Below are positions 61,277-64,000 of a stretch of DNA of 64,000 nucleotides, piece by piece. Where the stretch lies: NCBI RefSeq assembly GCF_022095675.1, contig NZ_JAHYSG010000056.1, positions 1 to 64,000 of the forward strand. The letters are read 5' to 3'. The position numbers and the translations under genes are program-made. Position 1 is the stretch's first letter. The number at the start of each line of letters is the position of its first letter. The notes under the pieces were generated by a model. That model saw nothing but the letters and a program-made list of their open reading frames with translations. It searched no databases and was not told where the DNA came from. Origin of the DNA: Dactylosporangium sp. AC04546 (GTDB lineage: Bacteria; Actinomycetota; Actinomycetes; Mycobacteriales; Micromonosporaceae).

Positions 61277-62757
61277 CCAGCGGCATGGTGCCGTGCGCGG
61301 TCGAGGTCGTCGAGGTAGGTGTCGATCGAGTCGTGCGCGTCGTGGGCTGCGAACCACACGTTCTGGCCGCTACCGGCGAGCAGCAGCCGACGAAGGTCCG
61401 GCCACCGGCCGGACTCCGCCAGGTGGGCGCACAGCTGGCGCAGCGGGTAGCCGGCGTCCGTGTCAGCCAGGCCGGGGTCGGCGGCGAGATCGGCCAGCTC
61501 GGCCGGGCCGAAGAGCTCCAGGTAGGTGTCGGCGATCCGGCGGTGGGCCGCGTCGGTACGCTCCCGCAGCTCCTCGGCCCAGGCTCGGTAAGCGTCGCCC
61601 TGGACGTCGGCGGGGACCTCACCGCGTAGGAGCTCCCGCAGGCTGGCGTGATAGATGCCGTACCTCGTGGGCGCGTCACCGTCGACCACGGAAAGAAACG
61701 GTCGCAGTACCGCATCGCACCAGCCACGCACCGCACCCACGTCGGCGCCCGCCCACCGAGCCAGCGTCGCCGCTGTCACCGGCTCACCCGCGGCGCCGAG
61801 CGCGGCGAGCACCGGCGCACCGACCGTCGCCCAGTCGGGGTGCTCCCGCCAGGCACGCAGGTTGTCCGTGTAGTACTCCCACAGGTCGCGTGGCAGCGAG
61901 TCGAGCTTATCGACGGCGCGCATGCCGTGGTGGATTTCCGCCAGGACGTATCGCAGATACACCCAGACACCGCCGCACAGATGCGCGAGCTGCGCCACGA
62001 ACCGGTCCCGGTCCGCGCCGGCAACACCCTCGTCGGCCGCCGCGCGGTGCAGGAACTCGGCCACGTCGGCCACGTTGCCCGGGTCGGCCGCGTCGATGGT
62101 GATCACTGTTGTCGGACAGTCCGCTCGGCCGGGCGGACTGCCGGTCCGATAGGTCCCGACCACGAACATGCCGGGCGGCAGTCGGCCCGGGAGCCCGAGG
62201 GGGAGCCCACCGGCTGTCCGATCGGCCTCGTCGAGCCCGTCGACGACCAGCACCAGCGGGCCTTCCACGCCGGTCCGCGGGGCCGCGAGTGCGAGAAGGT
62301 TGGCGAAGCCCTCCGATTCCTGGACCCACCCCGGCATTCCGTTCGGTGCTAGCTCGTCACGCAGCCCGGCTGTGTCGATGACCTGCGCGGCGAGGTTGCG
62401 CAGTGCGGTGCGGGACCTCGTCGACGGCTCGCCGCGCCGGACGAAGTGAGACAGCCAGCCGCGGCGGTCGACGAGGTGCGCCGCCAAGGCCGTCTTGCCC
62501 ATCCCTGCGGCCGCCTCGATCCACACGTAACCGCACTGCCGGCGGGCCAGGAACGCGTCGATCCGCTCGATCACCCAGGCCCGGCCGACGAAGCGGGCGA
62601 CGTCGACGTCGATCAGGACGCTGGTACGGTCCTGTCGCGCGGCCAGCCACGGCACGAACCGTTCAGCATGATGGTGGTGGACCTCCATCCGATCGGCGAT
62701 GTTGACGTCGCCGCGCTCCGGGGCGAGCTGAGCCCGCCTGAGCCAGGACGGGTTCAC
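61258..62757 (-). CDS. STAND/NACHT-like P-loop NTPase
   Basis: 499 residues. A short N-terminal segment carries RGDVNIADRMEVHHHH (about 16-31). The NTPase core begins FVGRAWVIERIDAFLARR, with Walker A EAAAGMGKTALAAH, Walker B PLVLVVDGLDEAD, and a GTYRTG sensor-like strand. A winged-helix-like region (EPVTAATLARWAGADVGAVRGWCD) and the start of a helical region follow. STAND NTPases are signal-activated switches that oligomerise, and many are antiviral or cell-death regulators. GTG start 62755-62757 overlaps the stop of the membrane-protein gene (GTGA). The C-terminus stops just where a solenoid would be expected, and that solenoid is encoded by the next gene. Confidence 0.82.
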   Translation of the reverse strand: MNPSWLRRAQLAPERGDVNIADRMEVHHHHAERFVPWLAARQDRTSVLIDVDVARFVGRAWVIERIDAFLARRQCGYVWIEAAAGMGKTALAAHLVDRRGWLSHFVRRGEPSTRSRTALRNLAAQVIDTAGLRDELAPNGMPGWVQESEGFANLLALAAPRTGVEGPLVLVVDGLDEADRTAGGLPLGLPGRLPPGMFVVGTYRTGSPPGRADCPTTVITIDAADPGNVADVAEFLHRAAADEGVAGADRDRFVAQLAHLCGGVWVYLRYVLAEIHHGMRAVDKLDSLPRDLWEYYTDNLRAWREHPDWATVGAPVLAALGAAGEPVTAATLARWAGADVGAVRGWCDAVLRPFLSVVDGDAPTRYGIYHASLRELLRGEVPADVQGDAYRAWAEELRERTDAAHRRIADTYLELFGPAELADLAADPGLADTDAGYPLRQLCAHLAESGRWPDLRRLLLAGSGQNVWFAAHDAHDSIDTYLDDLDRARHHAAGCTERT

Positions 62758-62810
62758 ACCTGGTCCCGCTTGTCGATGCGCATGTTCTCGGCGATGTTGA
62801 CGTCGCCGCG
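62693..62810. repeat. 23-bp exact direct repeat in two adjacent genes
   Basis: The same 23 bases (starting TCGGCGATGTTGACGTCGCC) occur at 62693-62715 in the NTPase gene and 62788-62810 in the membrane-protein gene, 95 bases apart. On the minus strand both encode RGDVNIA. Confidence 0.9.
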
Positions 62811-63062
62811 CAAGGGCATGATCCAAGCGCCGCGCAGCAGAGGCCGGCGCTTGTCGCCGCCGCCGGCCGGCTGGCGTATCGCTGCCCAGGTGCCCACCGT
62901 TGACACGGCGAGGCCGGTGATCCCGACGAGCAGGCTTCCGGCGCTCGCCCAGCGGTCGGCGCGCTCTGAGCCCAGCCCGTAGAGGAACACGGCGAGTCCG
63001 GTGACGCCGCCAAGCACCAGCAGCACGACGCCGCCGACGATGACCTTGCGTGAGCGGAGCAT
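62754..63062 (-). CDS. small two-helix membrane protein, first gene of the STAND-type operon
   Basis: 102 residues. Two hydrophobic helices (about 7-28 and 38-62) are joined by a short loop, followed by a basic cytoplasmic tail (GGGDKRRPLLRGAW) and a C-terminal RGDVNIAENMRIDKRDQV. The RGDVNIA motif also occurs near the N-terminus of the NTPase encoded next, with a 23-base identical DNA stretch. A membrane protein whose tail shares a motif with the NTPase's N-terminus could be its effector. Coupled by a 4-base overlap. No known family recognised. Confidence 0.7.
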   Translation of the reverse strand: MLRSRKVIVGGVVLLVLGGVTGLAVFLYGLGSERADRWASAGSLLVGITGLAVSTVGTWAAIRQPAGGGDKRRPLLRGAWIMPLRGDVNIAENMRIDKRDQV

Positions 63063-63155
63063 GCCACTATCGTCGGTGATGCTGACAACCCGGAAAACCG
63101 GACGAACGGATCAGGTGGTCCGCATGCGACGCACGGCGGGCAGTCTGCCGCTCGT

Positions 63156-63650
63156 TTGGCCGCAGTGAGTGTGCGCAGCGCACGGCGAGGGTTGGCGGGA
63201 CAACTTCACCGCGATGCCTACGGTGTCGCAAGCTCGGCTCCGGTGTATCTTGCGGCGCTGCGCCGCGATGAGCTGGCCGAGGTGGCCGCCGACCCGGCGG
63301 ATTACCACCCGGCGGACGGCGTTCCCTGCTCCTGCCTGTGGGGTGCGTTGTACTGCGGCGGCCGGCTCACCCCGGCGACGGCGGCTTCCGTGGACGATCC
63401 GTTTTGCCGGGCGTCGTTGCTCCTCGACGTCGGCGAGCTCGGCGGTGATCCGCGGGCCTGGCTGGGTGATCCGCACGTCGGCGTCCGGCTGTGCGCGGCG
63501 CTCGCCCCTGCGCTTCCGCGACCAGTGCCGCAATCGCCTGCGCGGGGCGGGGACTCGGGGTTCCTGGATACCGGACGGGGTCGTCGGATCAGTCAGGGCG
63601 GCCGGGGACGACCGGCTGAGGTGCGGACACATTCATCTTCGCTACGGTGA
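63156..63650 (+). CDS. hypothetical HEAT-like protein, possibly truncated
   Basis: Up to 164 residues; the start may be TTG 63156, or GTG at 63165 or 63171. The middle has DPFCRASLLLDVGELGGDPRAWLGDPHVGVRLCAALAPALP, which resembles the HEAT-type repeats common in Micromonosporaceae. A CSCLWGALYCGG segment precedes it. The last ~45 residues are low-complexity and more AT-rich in codon use, as if the natural C-terminus were lost. No clear Shine-Dalgarno. It could be a fragment of a longer gene. Confidence 0.45.
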   Translation: MAAVSVRSARRGLAGQLHRDAYGVASSAPVYLAALRRDELAEVAADPADYHPADGVPCSCLWGALYCGGRLTPATAASVDDPFCRASLLLDVGELGGDPRAWLGDPHVGVRLCAALAPALPRPVPQSPARGGDSGFLDTGRGRRISQGGRGRPAEVRTHSSSLR

Positions 63651-63718
63651 CGTGGGGTATCTCAACGCGTACACACCGCTTAGGTTGCAGAACGCGACAG
63701 CGTGGGGGGAAGCAGCCG

Positions 63719-64000
63719 ATGCCCGACGACGACAGGCCGGATCGCGCTCCTGCTGGACCGGGCGAATACGGCGAGCATCGCCTCGTTCGCCCGTACATTC
63801 GGCGATTCGAACAGACGCGCGCCGAGAACGCATCTGCAACCGCGTTTGCAGCGGCCTCGGACGGGCCGTCGGTGCCCGTCGAAGAACCGGTGCGGAGCGA
63901 ACCGGTGTTGCGTCCGGCACTCGAAGGCGCGGCCGTCGTAGACCTCGTGCCGTCCGTGGTCATCGTCGCCCGCGGACGGCGAAGGGTCCTCATCGCCGCG
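63719..64000 (+). CDS. hypothetical protein, cut by the window edge
   Basis: An open frame of 94 codons runs without a stop to the end of the window, beginning MPDDDRPDRAPAGPGEYGEH. GGGGGGAAG precedes the ATG by about 8 bases. An acidic, Ala/Pro-rich N-terminal region leads into VVDLVPSVVIVARGRRRVLIAA, which may be the start of a hydrophobic or beta segment. The family cannot be assigned from this fragment. Confidence 0.6.
   Translation, partial: MPDDDRPDRAPAGPGEYGEHRLVRPYIRRFEQTRAENASATAFAAASDGPSVPVEEPVRSEPVLRPALEGAAVVDLVPSVVIVARGRRRVLIAA

Noticed and set aside
57323..64000. Integrative element inserted at a tRNA
   Set aside because: I found no repeat of the tRNA 3' end downstream and no integrase, so there is no positive evidence for an att-bounded island.

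Overview
The window is 64 kb of very GC-rich, gene-dense chromosome. Four features point to a filamentous actinomycete: about 70% G+C, many GTG starts, GTGA/ATGA stop-start overlaps, and the families present. The long runs of two-component and ABC genes, the roadblock/LC7 cluster and the intergenic hairpins suggest Micromonosporaceae (Actinoplanes/Dactylosporangium-like). That placement is an inference. There is no rRNA operon, CRISPR array, intact transposase or prophage.

Left part (1-12 kb): HIT hydrolase, glycyl-tRNA synthetase, a zinc ABC transporter pair behind a Fur/Zur-like box, an SmtB-type repressor with an intact alpha5 zinc site, an orphan XdhC-type protein, a YraQ permease/TIGR03943 pair, a histidine phosphatase, CobF, a zinc-finger membrane protein and DusB. 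A 0.9-kb spacer (12.07-12.96 kb) with a near-perfect long hairpin and a cluster of GGTCGGTCGAC palindromes leads to pyruvate phosphate dikinase, which ends in two strong terminators.

Middle part (15.7-34.6 kb): four compact minus-strand genes (three roadblock/LC7, one DUF4388), two small VOC proteins, an AI-2E-type permease, dGTPase, a ferredoxin-reductase-type flavoenzyme and a WYL regulator. Two peptide-resistance-type modules follow, each with a LuxR-type response regulator, a histidine kinase, an ABC ATPase and an FtsX-like permease. A 30-bp tandem repeat has multiplied the ribosome binding site and start codon of the first response regulator. An aldo/keto reductase follows.

Third part (34.7-46 kb): a GAF-PAS-GGDEF diguanylate cyclase, a clear c-di-AMP (ydaO-yuaA) riboswitch before a secreted lytic-transglycosylase-like protein, a polyprenyl synthetase with an altered first aspartate motif, a SanA/YdcF-type protein, DNA primase, an MptB-like mannosyltransferase and a three-gene NodI/NodJ-type ABC exporter.

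Sugar island (46.2-56.7 kb): ROK regulator, CUT2 sugar ABC transporter, Gfo/Idh/MocA dehydrogenase, class I xylose isomerase, a secreted ThuA-domain protein with two CBM6-like modules, and a TIM-barrel sugar isomerase. It looks like one uptake-and-catabolism locus, with no xylulokinase in the window.

Right end (56.8-64 kb): a YtxH-like protein, tRNA-Asn and tRNA-Met, then a 1-kb non-coding stretch with a second long hairpin between two diverged ~160-bp direct repeats, and a YoeB-toxin relic. Next is a three-gene coupled operon: a small two-helix membrane protein, a STAND/NACHT-like NTPase and an alpha-solenoid protein. The first two share an RGDVNIA motif. This resembles a split STAND immune or signalling system and is the best candidate for something undescribed. 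A HEAT-like ORF and a gene cut by the window edge close the region.
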